In this document: positions 23,719 through 38,452 of the stretch, one piece after another
Layout: every line of letters starts with the position of its first letter
Position numbering within the stretch: the first letter of the stretch is position 1
Assembly: GCA_018907035.1 (NCBI GenBank)
Contig: JACCIC010000035.1
Coordinates: 2,010,001-2,074,000, forward strand
Length of the DNA: 64,000 nucleotides
Source of the DNA: Sycobia sp. Sy_11
Taxonomy: Eukaryota > Arthropoda > Insecta > Hymenoptera > Epichrysomallidae
Direction: 5' to 3'
Program-made: the position numbers and the translations under genes
The notes under the pieces: generated by a model
The model's database searches: none
Told to the model about the DNA's origin: nothing
The model's input: only the letters and a program-made list of their open reading frames with translations

Positions 23719-25558
23719 GTTGCGGCCGAAGGACGGGCTGGCGGCGTGAGGGGCTGCAACGGGGACGCGCACCGACACTTTCGGCGGGCGGGCCACCGAT
23801 GATGCATCTCCTTTATTTCGTGAAAGTGCAGCGAAGCCAGGGCCCGGGCTGGGACGAACGATCGGGCCGGCTCGCTCCCGCGCGTGCATCGAATACGAAA
23901 TGACAGAGGAGGCGCGCCCGGTGCGTGCATGCGTGCGCGGCTTTGATCGAGAAATTTCCGGATCGCGCCGGGGCCCGGGCGCTTTATATCGTACATTAGA
24001 ATTTTTTACGCTCCGTTCGTAACTCTTTTTTAATTGCGCAAAATAACAGGTCGCCCCGTCCGCCTCCGTTTCCTTTTACTCTCGTCTCTTTTTTCCACCT
24101 CGCTTTTTTTTGTCTCTGTTTTTTTTTTGTTTTTTTTTGTTTTTTTTTTTTATTTTTTATTGCCGAGAACGCGTCTGCGTAAATTAACATTATTCTCTGC
24201 CGGAGATATTTTACGCTCGGGCTCGAAAAATAACACCGGGCAAGGTTTTGAAGAGCGAGCTTAACCGGCATCTGGCTTTGTCTTTTATACGCGGATACGT
24301 AGATATTTCCATGGAGCTATGAAAAGAACAAAAAAATTTTATTGTACATTTTTGATAAATATAAAACCAAAGTAATTAGTTTGTCGTTATTTGTAAATCC
24401 TGCAGAAAAATGATACGATCTTTGGATTTTCTAAAATCTTGGCTCTTCTGTCTAATTTCGAAAACTTTCACATCTTTCCATAAGTATCTTATAGAATTCG
24501 ATTTTAGAACGTATTAGAGAAATTCCATAGATAATTTTGGTTCTGAAAATATTTACTCGAGAATTCAAATTGACCGTAAAATAAAACTTTTGCTTTGCAA
24601 GATTGTACAATTAAGCTGACTTTTGACTTTGGCATCATTCTTTTGAAAAAATAAATCTTGGATTGTACTAGATTTTTTCCTTTTCATTCGGAAATACATA
24701 TGTTACAAATATGTTGCTATGGGATAATTACATTAGATAATAAAAAGCTATTATACAATTATTGAAGATAGTTAACATCATATTAAATGAAACACAATTG
24801 TTTTACAGTTTTCTGTTTATTACAGGAAAAGATTTTTATACATTTACCATACGCAATTTAATATTCATTATTTATCTACTTTTCGTAATTTTATTGAAAT
24901 TTTCTAGACTATTCTATGGCTTGTATTTTACTCGTTCTTTTTACGTATAAATGCATAAAATTAATTTTTCAAAGATCGCTTACTGCTGATATTCTTCGGT
25001 GCTTACTCTATAAAGTTTTGTAGAAAAAATTAGATCTTTTAAAATTATTATGCTTTTAACGTTTCGTAGAAAATTTGTAATTTTAGTGGATAACATAGCT
25101 ATCCTAACAAGATATTTGTATTATTTAAAAATTGTATGCACTGGAAATTTTGTTTATTTAATTAAAAACTGCTTTGATCGGTAAGATAAAAATGAAAAGA
25201 GAATCTTTTAAAAAAATATCTTAATAGAAAAAAATATCTTAAACGCGAACAGTCGTTCGCGTTTCAGATATCGACGAAGAGCAGCGGTAAAATGCCTAAA
25301 CCCGAAACAGCTTGAAAAACCTGATATTATTACTCATTTCACCGAGCACCGGGCAAGTGTCTCCGTTTACTCGGTGCGATATCCTGGTGCAAGCGCATAC
25401 CGGATATACAAAAGCACGACGGGGTCGACGCGTGCGCTACACCTCTGAAAGTCAATGCTCGGGCGCGCGGGCAGGAAGTAATAACCCGATCCTCCTCTTC
25501 GCAATCGGTTCACCTCGCGCCCGCGCTCCCTTACGGAGTCTCCATTTCTTCTTAGGGA

Positions 25559-25603
25559 CTCTCTCTCTCTCTCTCTCTCTCTCTCGCTCTCTCTCTCACT
25601 CAT
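25559..25603. repeat. CT microsatellite
   Basis: About 45 bp of CT with one G interruption, in a CpG-rich block. Confidence 0.95.
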
Positions 25604-25986
25604 TCCCGCTGTCTCATCGCTTCCTCTCCTTTTGCACGGCCGCCGTAGCGCGCGAGTCCTCCCTCTCCTCTCTATCGCCCGGGCCCTTTCTTCTCGCCTC
25701 CTTCTCTCGATCGCGAGGGAGCCCGAGCGCGGTCGGTCGGTCGCTCGGTCGTTCCTTCCTTCGTTCGCTCGTTCGTCTATGCGGCCCGACAAAGAAATTC
25801 CTCCGCGGGGATTACGCGAAAACGCATCTCCGCGCGACGACCCGCGGCAACGGTAGAACCCGGCAGCCCGGCAGTCCCGAGCTTTTACTCGCCCGCGCGG
25901 GCTGCATAAAGGCGAGGGGCGAGAGCGCGGCCAAACGCGTCCGACCGAGAAGGAGAGAGGAAGCTCTCGGAGGAAGGACGGGGACG

Positions 25987-26017
<31 letters not shown>

Positions 26018-27849
26018 GGGGGGAACGAAAGTTTATATAAGAGTCAAAGGAGGAGGAGAAAGGGGAGGGAAAATCGATCGTCCCCTCGCAACTACCCATT
26101 GCCGCCGCTTTTCCTACGTACAAACAACGGCGCTACTTAATACCGTATATACGACCGTGGAGGGGAAAGAGATCGAGTGTGTTTTGAATGCCTGTTTCGA
26201 ATTTATATTATCGCCGCGGACGGTCCATTAGCTGGACCACTACGCAGTTCTTTATGCAACCGAGGCGCGGGGGGGGGAGGAGGCTGCCGGCCGGGTAAAT
26301 CACGCGGCCTTTTTGCCACCCCCCCCGCCTCGCGCTTATCCGCGGAATTTCCAACTGTCTTCCCACGCGAACATCGCGATGCGTCGACTGTCGGTTAAAT
26401 TCAGTTCCCCCCTACCCCCCACCGAGACTTTTTCTATTTTCAAATTTTCCATTCGGCACTTACGCGATCGAACGCGCGACGTCGTACGCAGGAGGGGTGA
26501 ACGACGATGGATTTGGAGAACGCGGTGGCCATTTGCCGGCCGACTCGATAAGAGGGATCGAGGACGATGCAACGATGGGGAGGGGGGGGGGCAACGGAGG
26601 CGAGGAAAGGCAGACTACGCGCATAAATGAATCTTCGGGCTCGCGAGCGTAATATGAGTTGTCGGTTATAAGATACGTTAAGAAGTCGAGCGGGGGGGGG
26701 CGGGCGGGCGTTATAAAGGGATTGTAATGCTGCGATGTACGGTAAATGATGGATGTTGGCAACGGTATAATTGGCACTGCCGTTGAAAGACGAATCATTG
26801 GCCCGCGCCGCGAGGAGCGGGCGCGACACGCCGCGAGGAGATAACTCAACGGCCCGACTCCCATTATCGCGACATGAATTCTGCGCGTATAATAAATATC
26901 GATGGGGCGAGGGGGGAGGGGAGAGAGAGAGAGAGAGGCAGAAATCCAGTACCGATAGGCTGCATTAATAATTTCAGTCGAGAAATAAACAGTTACATTT
27001 CACCTCCTTCGTCCTTCCCCGCCCCCCCCCTTTCTCCTGCGTATTCGAGCCCTATATAGTACTCGACGAAAAGTATGCCGTCGTTTAGGTTAATCTCGAA
27101 TTCAGCCGTTTATCGTAACTCGCTGCAAATTTGTCGAAGATGGATCAGTGAATTTTTTTTCGGAAATAATTTTTTCCCTTCCATTGGGTCCAATCACGCA
27201 ACACGAGACACGAAAGTCGAGCGTCATTTTCCGCGCTCGAATTTCAAAGGTAGTAGAGGATTGAAGCTATGATTCTTTTGTTTTAATTGAAAAAAAAAAA
27301 TCTCTTCTCTACGATTTTCTCCTGCACTTTTGGGGATATTTAATGTTGTATTGTTTGTGAAATAGTGTAAATAACATACATACTGTAATTGAGTCAATTG
27401 TGTACGAAACGGTACATTATTTAAATATTTGAATTGATAAGAATTGAAGAAGGACGAAAATCATAATAAGAATGCAAAAACTCGAGACCTTCGGCTTGAA
27501 TCGATAACAAAAATGAATTTCTTTTTCGTCGATTTCTGACAGAGCTACCGCTTATATTTACGAAAACCGTTTAACTTTGAGACTGGCCAAAGCCGTGTCG
27601 TGCTTTTCTTTTGTTTTTTTTTTTTTGTTCTTGTTACTGCATTGTTTTAATAATTGCGCTCGTGTATTGTACCTAACAGATAACATGCCTCTGCTCGCAC
27701 TACTGCGCTCTCGCTCGCTGTATATAATCCCGGCGCTTGACCGCCGGCGGGACGAGAGAAAGTTGCAAGTATGCGCTGCGCGTATGTACTGTAAATTGTG
27801 TACGGGCACAATGCACGTGCGCGCGCGCGCGTGACGCGTTCCGACATCG

Positions 27850-27883
<34 letters not shown>
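27850..27883. repeat. CT microsatellite
   Basis: About 34 bp of CT; a GA tract follows at 27975-28013, giving an inverted CT/GA pair. Confidence 0.95.
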
Positions 27884-27886
<3 letters not shown>

Positions 27887-27974
27887 GAGAAGTTGAAAGG
27901 TCGCGCGCGCATAGGCCATTATAGCATGAGCCTAATTGTCGAACGCTGTTTAGTGTCAGCTATTCGCGAGCCGT

Positions 27975-28013
27975 GAGAGAGATAGAGAGAGAGAGAGAGA
28001 GAGTGAGAGAGAG
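27975..28013. repeat. GA microsatellite
   Basis: About 39 bp of GA with a few interruptions. Confidence 0.9.
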
Positions 28014-28312
28014 CTGGTAATTTATAATTGGCCGGAATGACTTTATTTGTGCTTGGCGACGTTCGCGTTCGACCGTATGAACGGGGAAACTTTTTCGGAA
28101 GTCAGCGCTCCTGTAGCGGCAACGCACACGAGCCTTTAGCCTATGCAGCCTCGCAGCTCTGGGCTTCGAAACTTCTACGACGCGCTGCGGTATATGGTTT
28201 CTCTCGTCGAAAGAGGGCGTGTCGCCGTAAGAGCGATTTGTCTCCTTAGGACACCCGAGCTTCTAATGTCGTGTACACGCAATATCGCCGTCGACAGCAG
28301 CGGTCTTATACA

Positions 28313-28313
<1 letters not shown>

Positions 28314-28363
<50 letters not shown>
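28314..28363. repeat. TA microsatellite
   Basis: About 50 bp of TA. Confidence 0.95.
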
Positions 28364-28365
<2 letters not shown>

Positions 28366-29460
28366 AACATTGCTTGCCTAAAAGCTTCTCCGTGTACGTC
28401 GTGTCGCCGGGTAATAAATAAATTTATCATTTTATCGTACTACTTCACTTCGCCGGTATTTAAAACAGCCGTTATTTTACCGCTGTCTGAGTTATTAATT
28501 TTTACATGAGCGCGCGCGTGCGCGTACGAACAGCGCGAAACATTCGTCACGCCCGACGTTACGCCGAGGATAACAATCGGATTAAGTTTGCGGCGCGACG
28601 GCGCTCGTTCATTTTTTCGAACGCCCAAGACGCGTTAGTTGTCTCGAGACTTCGTGGTTTTTTTTTTTTTATAATTTTCGTTAAGAATTTCATTAATATT
28701 CCATGGTAGGTCGGGCATCGGGGGCATGCGACGTTAGGCACAATCGTAATCTGCCGCTGGGAGATAGCAAACGCGTGACTTTAATATGTCTATTTCGTAC
28801 AAAATCCTCATGTTTATCAGTTCCTTAAACAAACCTATACGGACACTTTTTCGAGAGCTTTTCTCTACTTTCTTTTTGGCTTTGCACAAAGTCACTAGTA
28901 GCTTTTTAGTATTATATGTTTTATCATGAAATATATCAGTTTATCGTATTATTTGATTCTATATTGTATTTTGTACTATACATATTTATACTAATGAAAC
29001 TTAAAGCTACCTCTCTCTCTCTCTTTCTCTTTCCCTCTCGGTTCTTCATCTTCAAAAAATTCTCGGCTCCTTCAGTCGCATAATTTTTCATAGTTTTAAA
29101 AATATACCTCATTTATATTATGATACGCGTATACGTGACGGGTCTTCAGCTACCGAGCGGACAAAGCGCGAGAAACTCGCGGCTCCAATAAATTATGTTT
29201 ACCTTGAAGGACGCGGTGATTACTTACAAAAGCAACGGGAGTACCGGTGGATTAAGTTCCCGAAAAGTTCCGGCGGAGCTCTCCGCGGGGCGTGTTTTAA
29301 TATTATAACGGCCCGGTGTCGCGAGGAAAAATTTGTAAGTAAACCTCGATCGTGCATATAATATGCATACGTATGCATATGTATACATACGAATGTGCGT
29401 ATCGATGGCAATCAAAATGGGCGGGGAGCTACATACATGTATATACGTACATACATACGT

Positions 29461-29465
<5 letters not shown>

Positions 29466-29524
<59 letters not shown>
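29466..29524. repeat. CA microsatellite
   Basis: About 59 bp of CA, among the longest dinucleotide tracts in the window. Confidence 0.95.
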
Positions 29525-29529
<5 letters not shown>

Positions 29530-31301
29530 TATACTATACATATACACATATATATGTATACATGCGCGAGCGGGCTTCCGAGGGATTAAGGTCGTTGGAT
29601 CGAATAAACCGAATCGATCGCGTGTATTATAAGCGCGAGGCCGTGGAATATCCATTAGGAGCGTTAAATCGCAGACATCTCGCTCGCATCCCCGCCCTGT
29701 GCCAACTTCTCCGTATACTAGCACTGTCAGTATATATGCATATATGTATATATACCTAAGCCCATCCGCGATAATAATCTTGATTGTTCCGACGAATACA
29801 CCCCCCCCACACGCACACATACACACACACACACACACATATCTGCATATATATACGTGGCTACAAACCTTTCGGGGGAGTTTGTTTGAAGATCCGACCG
29901 CGTAAATCTCGAAAACATCGAACGTCGTTCGTCACCTTCTTAAAGGCGCATCGAACGGATTAAGAAGGGGCCTTCGTGTTTTACGGTACTATAATCAAGC
30001 GGTGGTATATATCTATATATATATAGCAGATAAATTTACATCGTGTCTCCTCTTGAATAACGCCGAATGCAGGTAGCGAACGATTTTGCGGGCCACAATT
30101 TGATCCGCTCCGTGCATTAAAACTTCGATTTTCCTTTGGACGTTCAGTAGGTAGAATTGTTAATATTATGCATTTATCATCCATATTAGAAAAAATAATA
30201 GTAATTTACGGACTTTTCGAATCCAAGGCAAATTATACATTTTATGAAAATATTTTGCATAGATAAGATGGATACCTTCTGGCATGGCTTTATCGCATGG
30301 ATGGGGGGGGGGGAATCCCCCTAGAATTCCAGGAGAACACTTTATTTTTCAATTGGCAGAAGTAGGCCGGTATACCTCGGAGCGAGTATATGAATTTGTA
30401 GAATGTACAGTTACGAATTGTCTGAGCGAGCTTGGACTTTTAGAGAGCTATAGAGTAGCGGATTTCATTTGAATGCCGAGTGAGAAGGTCGAGCGTTCGG
30501 AGGCCCGTCAGGTGCATCGCTTTTAGTGTGAAAGTTGTAGTGTTTGCGTGAGAAATTGTATTCGTTCACCTGTTATAATGATTAAGTATTCTAATCAATT
30601 ATGGCTATACATATTTTCCAGTACCACCAACCTGACATTCCACCCTACGAAATTTTTATATTATTATTCCCAACTAGTATTAGTACTGCGATTGGGACGC
30701 AGGTGGCGAGGCCAAAACTTTTATCACGGATATGTGCGAAGTAATCGCCCGTAATGAGGATTTGCATCTTACTAACAAGAGGGCTTGCATCTTATTTACA
30801 GTCAGAATTATTTGCAATGTATTCGAGTTCGATTATCGAATCTTTGATAGATTTTTCAATAGTTCTGCTCAATATTTCGTGTTTTATAGAATTAATACTT
30901 TTTTGAAATCGGCAGTACTGATGGACTTGGTAAGAACGCTTTGTTACCACCTTCTAGGGACATAGGTTGAACATAAGTCGATACTTAGTACGACGAATAT
31001 GCAGAAAATCTTTTCCATGAGGAAATAATCAGAAGTTGATAAATTCAATTTATCTGCGCAACTAGTATAAGGATAATTGATTATTAAAACTAAAATTACT
31101 TGCTCTTAAACATGCTTCTTCGAAACAAAAATTTTAATCCAAATATGCCTATATATATATAAGTGATCGTGTAAGAGTAAATAATAAGGACGATATCGCG
31201 ATAAGAATTAAATTGGCCCTGGTCTTTCGAAGCATAATACCGCCTTTCGTCGATCTTTTTATCCGTCGGTCAGCCGAGAAATTCGAGGCACGACCCCGAG
31301 C

Positions 31302-31303
<2 letters not shown>

Positions 31304-31352
<49 letters not shown>
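31304..31352. repeat. TA microsatellite
   Basis: About 49 bp of TA. Confidence 0.95.
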
Positions 31353-31355
<3 letters not shown>

Positions 31356-31480
31356 GGCTGAAGCAGCGAAGAATGAAGCTCACCTGAAAATTTTCATTGC
31401 CAAATAATAATTGAGTGCACCGATGCTTTTCTGTCGATTCCCAGGGCCAATGTTGTCGCAGCCGAGTCTCGTCAGCTCCC

Positions 31481-31483
<3 letters not shown>

Positions 31484-31517
<34 letters not shown>
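31484..31517. repeat. CT microsatellite
   Basis: About 34 bp of CT. Confidence 0.95.
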
Positions 31518-31523
<6 letters not shown>

Positions 31524-32370
31524 TTTCATCGTCCTTCGCACGTGCATGGAGAAAGTAAAGTTACTTTACAAAAACGACTTCCCGTGGATTATGCACGAGA
31601 GCCATTGTATGTATATATATATACGTGCACTGCAAGAGCGGCGTAATCGACGTTTAACCGGCCATGTACTTAACTTTGCGCTCACCTTCCGCCTCCTTAG
31701 CCCCATCGAGCTCTGGGGCCCAAAACATAATAATCTAATATTGTTGACGGAATTAGCGCTTTGTTGGACCGTTTTTATTGGCCATTATAACATACGCGGC
31801 ACGCGTTCTCACACACATACACACAGTGTTAATTTTGTGCGATACAGGTAGAAAAGTGCTCTATGAATTCATCTTCCGGTCGAACATTTACGTGTGCTCG
31901 ACGCGGCTTTGATCGTGCCACGTGTTTATAACGTCAGACCACTCGTACGACGTAATCCGGACTAAATTCTATTCGATAGTCGATGATTATCCGCAGGCCC
32001 CGTCGCGTTCGTCCACTCGTCCGATTATTATTGAAGCCTTACGAACGTTTCGATCGGTGCTTCATCCGGCGACTCCGCAACTACGACGACTGCATTAATT
32101 AAGAAGCCGACAGCCAACATTACACTGGGCACTTAAGAATAACATTACAAAGGAACGTACCTTTTCGCGATGGCTAGCGTTTTCGTCGCGTTATCTCGTC
32201 GCACCTCGCCTTATTTCTATGGTCAAGGCTCCCGTTGAGGCTAGGAAGGGAGATATTGAATTTTGCGAGAGCGGTATTCCGAACAATGACTGGGTGCACG
32301 ACATACTTGCATCGCCAAGTATCCCCTTTCCCCGGACATTTCGCGCTGCGCAGACCGCATATCTCTATCG

Positions 32371-32422
32371 CGCTCTCTCTCTCTCTCTTTCTCTTTCTCT
32401 CTCTCCCTCCCTCCCTCTCTCT
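32371..32422. repeat. CT-rich microsatellite
   Basis: About 52 bp of interrupted CT with CTTT and CCCT units. Confidence 0.9.
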
Positions 32423-35400
32423 ATATGGGCACGCATGTAATTACGTGCGTGTAACGAGAAATCCGCAATCAAGGGCCCCGAGGAGATAGCGGCGCGTGTG
32501 TAACCGCGACAGTCGACGCGCGCATATTTGTAACCCGGGACGCGCGCAGCCACGGTCGAGCGCGCGCGCGCGCTGGTGAGGAGCGCCGGACGAGCGCCGA
32601 GCCGAAACTCGAGCCCGCGCCCAAGGAGAGGAATCCGAACAGGAGCCGCGGGAATGCCGACGCCCTCGCGTTATCGCGTTGTTTTCGGTGCCGGGTAGAT
32701 AATAATTCCTCGGCTTATTAATCGCTAGGCCGGGGGATGGGGCAGGGAGGAGGTTTTTCTGGGGAGCTGGCTCGGTTTTCCATCCTGCGCGTGCCTGCGA
32801 ATCGCGCCAGCGGCCGACCGGGCGCGCGGCACGGGATAATTATTATCATCGCGGACGAGCCGTAGAGGCGGGGGGGGGGGGCGGGACGGTATTAAGATAA
32901 GAAGGGTAAGGAATTTCGATACGCTCGAACGTATTGACCGTGTCGACCGATTACGATTCTTTATCTTGTCGCCCGTGGACGCGAAATTATGACGGGGACG
33001 GGGCTTGCTTCCGGCGTGCGCGCCCGCGCGATATTAAGATTTTTCCCCGATCATTACGAACGATAAAATACCGATGTCACGGGAAATTCTCGCCGGAACC
33101 GCACATTAAATTATTTCTTTTCTTATCCTCACTCTTAAGAGGCATCCTCTTGTTTACAGTATTGCGTGCTTTAATGCCTCATTGTCACTGGGAACTGTAC
33201 CGCCTTCCTTCTCCCGCATTTTTTCGTTCCTGCATTAAAATAGGTAAAGAAGCTGGATTAGCAGAACTGGCGATATTCTTCTCATTCCTCTTCTCTATGT
33301 AAAACTCGCACCTTTCCTTTATTATACGGCCACGATGCCGGATACTTTCCATTCTTTGCCTTCTTAATGCGCGACTCACAATCACACGAGTGACAACGTC
33401 AAAATTTTACATTTACATCGAGCGAAAAGATCTGCGAGGGGCTTTTGAATTAAGTTTAATATTAATATGAAGGTGAGTTTTAAAATTGTGAGTGAAGCAT
33501 CTCAGATATTAATCGCGCGTCGTTTTCTTTTTCTTCCGTTCTTTCTTTTTTGTTTTCATTACATATTTGGATGCTTTTATACAGTACTATTGATGCTACT
33601 GCAGTATGTAAGAATTAACTTGTGGTCGATCAATTTATTGAGAAATAAAAAAAATATCGGAATAGCAATACGACAGTTCTTTCCATTTTGTGTAAAGATT
33701 TTTAAAAAATCAAAATATTCGTGCAATTTGCCTTCTAAATCTCACGTTTTTTTTGTATATTTTTATGCATTAAATTAAAAATTATATTTTAGAAATATTG
33801 ACTATTCAAAAATCTACTTTTCAACAAAGTAAAAAATTTCTAGTTCTTTTAATTTTAAACTACAAAGTTTCAGTATTCAATTTTTCTAATATTAAATGTA
33901 TAATTGAAATTTGAACGAAATTTAATTACGTCCATATAGAGATGATAAGCAAATTGAAGTCGTAAAAAATTCATTAAAATTTTTTAAAACAATTATTGTC
34001 GGAGATTATATTACAAATAATCTCCGAAATGAATCGACCGACAAATGTGTCGTTCTTGGCTCTAATCGAACGAACGGGCGCCGGGGTCGAGGACAATCGT
34101 ATTTTTCGACCGACACAAGCCCCGAGTTCACGATTCTACGTCGGCCGCGGCATCGTAATTGTGAAAGATCGTCGTCGCGCGACAATCGCGCGCCAGCCGA
34201 CCCGGCATTATTTAATCCTCCGACGCTTGCGCAAACCTCGTAGTCGCAATTGTCGGGGCTTCGTTCTTATCCCCGGCGTAACGGACGCGCGTGTCTCGTC
34301 GCGGCGTGGCGACAATTATACAGCGGCGACAACTGCTCGTGCTCTTGATTCTCGGCTTTCTTCAGTCGTCGCGGAGGGCCGGCACGGGTAGCGCGACTCC
34401 CCGTATAATTAGCTTATAAACCGCTATTTTAGTCGACGATTAAGACGGAGAGAGAGAGAAGCTTTGCGCTTTCTGAGATGGACGGGCGCTCGTTTTGCCG
34501 TGTATTTATGAGTGACTCTAAGTGCATCCAGCAAAATGATGGAATTTCGAAATACTTCCTCTGTTAAATGGGCAGTAACAAGGGACTGGCGGCTACTTTG
34601 TATAGATTTCCGTCAGGTTCAATCTTGGATTGAGCAATCAATTTATCCACTTTGATCTATCAATTTGACGGAACAAGACTGTTTTCTTTGTTAAATAAAT
34701 TCATCAATTTCTTTCTTTCTTCGTTGCTTATACTGTAACTGAATTTCTTTTATGTTACCCTTTTTTTACTGCTATATAAGAGAGGATAAAAAGGCTTTAA
34801 TGAAGTTAATTGCCAATGCATAGAATTTAGAGAGGAGGCAGAAGATGGACGAAGAACGCTCAGAAGGGGAACGACATAAAGAAAGGACGAGAAAGGAAAG
34901 ATAGAGTGACTAGCTCTATGTGAGTTAATGAGATTTTTCAGTATGGCCGGTACATGCCGGACTTTATCTACTGCCCCATCCACTCTCTCCCTTCTCTATC
35001 TTTCACCGCTTGCCCCATTCCCCCTTCATCTCTCCGTCTCGTCTCTCTATTCAGCGTTTCCGACTAGAGAGAGAGAGAGAGAGGGGGGGAGGGGGGAGAG
35101 CCCGCGCGCGCGCGCGCACGCTGCCCGAGCCAATAGCCCCGAAGATTAACATAATTCCGTGACTGAAATTACGTAATCCCGCCTAAGTTCCCGAACGGAG
35201 GCGAGAGATATATATCCTGGCGCGCGCGCGCACGCGCACTTTATACTCGCCGGGGCTTCTAATAAATTCCGATCGTGATTCATTGACCTTCGCTTATATA
35301 CGAAGGCGACGAGGCCGGCTGCGCGCGCCCGCGCGCGCCTTATACATCAGCCGATGCTGGTGGTGGGGGGGGGCGCGGTAGGGGGAAATTCAGGATTTTT

Positions 35401-35658
35401 GTTATCGGCGGAATTCCGCGCGCCCCCGTGGGGCTAAGTGCGGCGACGATCGATCGCTCTCCGCCTCCCGCCCCTCCGCCCCCTCCCCGTCTCCTGCTAC
35501 GCGCACGACGCGCGGGACGAAATTAAAATGGATTAACATCTTCTCCCGCGCGCCGAATTTTTTTCTCCCTTCAGCGGGGCAGGCACCCCGCTTGGAGTGC
35601 AGTCGCGCGGAGAGGGCCTAATTTAAGAAAATTAATACGTACTCCATCTCCCCCCTTG

Positions 35659-35661
<3 letters not shown>

Positions 35662-35704
<43 letters not shown>
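35662..35704. repeat. CT microsatellite
   Basis: About 43 bp of CT. Confidence 0.95.
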
Positions 35705-35707
<3 letters not shown>

Positions 35708-37416
35708 AACGACGCGCGGATATTTATCATCCAGTCGCGCTTCTGCTCCTTTTCAAATACAAATTGCGATATTGGCGTCCTTCTTTCCTCTCGCGCCACG
35801 CTCTTCGCCCCTCTGCTCGTGTTCCTCCGAGTATCCGTTCCTATTCATCGGCGCGGATGCGCGCCGCTACGCGGGGTAATGCAATGCATAAATGCATAAG
35901 AGGCCGAGGCACGTCGACCCGGTGCCGGCACCGAGTTAAGCCCAGCCTCCGAACGACGCGGCCGTACGCCCCCCCCCCGTTCGTCGGGGCGTCGCGGTCG
36001 GGCACCCCCCGCCCCCCCCCGCCACCTCCGTCCAGCTTTACATATACGCGCCCAGATAGGCATCTGACGCGGTGTTATACGCGCGGGGGGCGCATTACGT
36101 GGAGGAGATGCCGAGGCCCCGGCCAGAAACCTCGTAGATAGGTGCGCGCGTGTGTCTGTGTGTGCTTATAATATAGCGAGCGAGCGGTGCTGCGCGCCGC
36201 GTGACAATATGTTATAAGTCGGAAAATGACTTGCTTCAATAGAACGCTCAGCGGGCGGGAAAGCCCGATGCACGGCTTAGGCATTAGAGACGGAATTCTC
36301 GCCCCTCCTGCGCCATCCTTGTACGGGGGCCGAGCAGGTCCGGGGCTTGGGATACTGTCGCGTTAGGGCCGCTTATAATAAAATTATTAGAAAACACAAT
36401 ACGAAGACACGCGAAGAAATCCATTTACAAATAGATAAGCCAAAAGATTTATATACGCTCTCATACTGAATTCTGAATAAAATAATATTAATAAATAACC
36501 ATGATTATCGGCGTCAGATCGTTGGTTATTCAATTGATAAATCACAAAAGGGAAAATAATTTAAAATGTAATATAAAATAATAAGTACTGTAATCCGTAG
36601 GATACATCGGCCAGCGTGGTACGAGATTAAGTTAAGCAATTGTTTCACTTTCGAAACTATTTATCTCAATAATCACTCCCTTCCAGCATCCAAGGCTTGG
36701 GACTTCGTCGCCGTTATCTCGGCAACGTCTTGTTTTTTCTCTCCTCGCTCGGCCCCTTGCATAAGGCCCAGCGCTCGATACTCACGACGTATCGACGGCC
36801 GTTTCTCGCACGCGACGCCCGCCGGCGCTAAAATCGCTCTTCGCGATCGATGCCCGGGTAAGGCTGACGCGTTAATACACCGCGCGCGAATTGCTTTGGC
36901 TTTCCGCGCACTCCAGATTCCACAATTTTTTTTTCTTCCTCTTTTCGCGCGCTCTACGCCGACGTTGCGAGGCTAACGTGCGTACCGATAAACGGCCGAT
37001 CGGTCAGCTTGATTCGCGATCTGCAACGCAACCTCGCGCGACGGCCGGGGGGGGGGGTGGCGGCGCCTTCGCCATCGTCGTGAACCTCGGATCCCGAATT
37101 TAGTAGGAGCGCGAGTCCAAGGGGCCGGCGGGACATCAGGCGCGAGAGGTTGACGCGCTTGGATAGTTTACACGAGCGCTCTTTCATCCGCCGAGCGGTG
37201 GAACGTCCGTCGCGGCAATTAAATAGCTTTAAAGCGTGTCCGCGCGTATGTGCGTCTAACCGTATGGTTAGATTGTCCCAAGCGCAGCGGTGGGCGCGGA
37301 CCCGCATCCCGTGCAATTAGTCGCCGGACAAGTCCATATTGTAGTTACGAGACGAGCGAGCTGCCGCGGCCTGCGAACGAATCGCGTCTCGTGCACACAC
37401 ACACGCGCGCGCGCAC

Positions 37417-37420
<4 letters not shown>

Positions 37421-37478
<58 letters not shown>
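37421..37478. repeat. GA microsatellite passing into GACA
   Basis: About 47 bp of GA followed by three GACA units. Confidence 0.95.
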
Positions 37479-37479
<1 letters not shown>

Positions 37480-37808
37480 AAGAGATCGCCACGGGCAATC
37501 AGAAAAAGTCCAGCTGAACTTCGCGGGATGAGCGAACGTTGTACGCGGGTGCATCGGCTAAGACTGGCGAGTGCACCCACTGTGAGATAGCGCTCGCGGT
37601 AGCGCCGCGACCCTAACAAGCCGTCCTTAATCCCTTTTATACTTATCTGCGGCCCGATAATTCGTCACGAGCTGAGGATCGCGAGAGGGGCTGGGAGGGG
37701 GGCGTTGGATGGAGAATATACTTTCGATGGGTCTCGCTCTCTCGAGTTGAACGACCCGCGAGAGACGGCGTGAGTCGCTCTATGTATATGTACTGTATAT
37801 ACATAGAT

Positions 37809-37843
<35 letters not shown>

Positions 37844-38030
37844 ACATACACATATATATATATATGTATAGTTACCGCGGCTTTATAGCCCCATCAGCCT
37901 CATATCTCCGCGCGGCTTATTCTGATTTAATAAAGTAGAACGGAGCGATATCTGCGCTGCCGCATAGATATGCCGCTCGAGGGCCCGTGTGGCTCTAAGT
38001 CGTTCTTATGTATATTTTTATAGTCTTAGG

Positions 38031-38035
<5 letters not shown>

Positions 38036-38074
<39 letters not shown>
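38036..38074. repeat. CA microsatellite
   Basis: About 39 bp of CA. Confidence 0.95.
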
Positions 38075-38076
<2 letters not shown>

Positions 38077-38452
38077 TATGCTCGACCGCGCGATGCACAG
38101 CAGAGGGGCGGGGCGCGCCATTGACGGGAAGCGTGCGCGCGCGCCGCTGTGGCAGATAAATAAACTATGCAGAAAAAGACCGCGCGCGGATCGAGCGCGT
38201 AATTAACGAGGAATCGATTATATAAACGGGGCGCGCTCCCGCTGGGCCGCGCGTATCGCCCTCGCGCGGAGGAGCCGGGGGACGAAGGACCGCGCGGCGA
38301 TCGTAGCCGGGCGTACGCAGGAAGGAGGAACGTATATCCGAGTGTGGACGCGATTTTATTGTGATTACACGCTGCGCCGGGACGATCCGGGCGCGACCGC
38401 ATCCTCGCGGGCCTCGGCCGTGCGAAGGGGCGTCGAGGAAGGAGGACGGGCG

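Noticed and set aside
25741..25775. TCGG/TTCG short repeat run considered as a minisatellite
   Set aside because: Only a few imperfect units.
34020..34391. 131-codon open frame
   Set aside because: Basic, low-information peptide over a CGACAAT-rich stretch with no domain or splice support.
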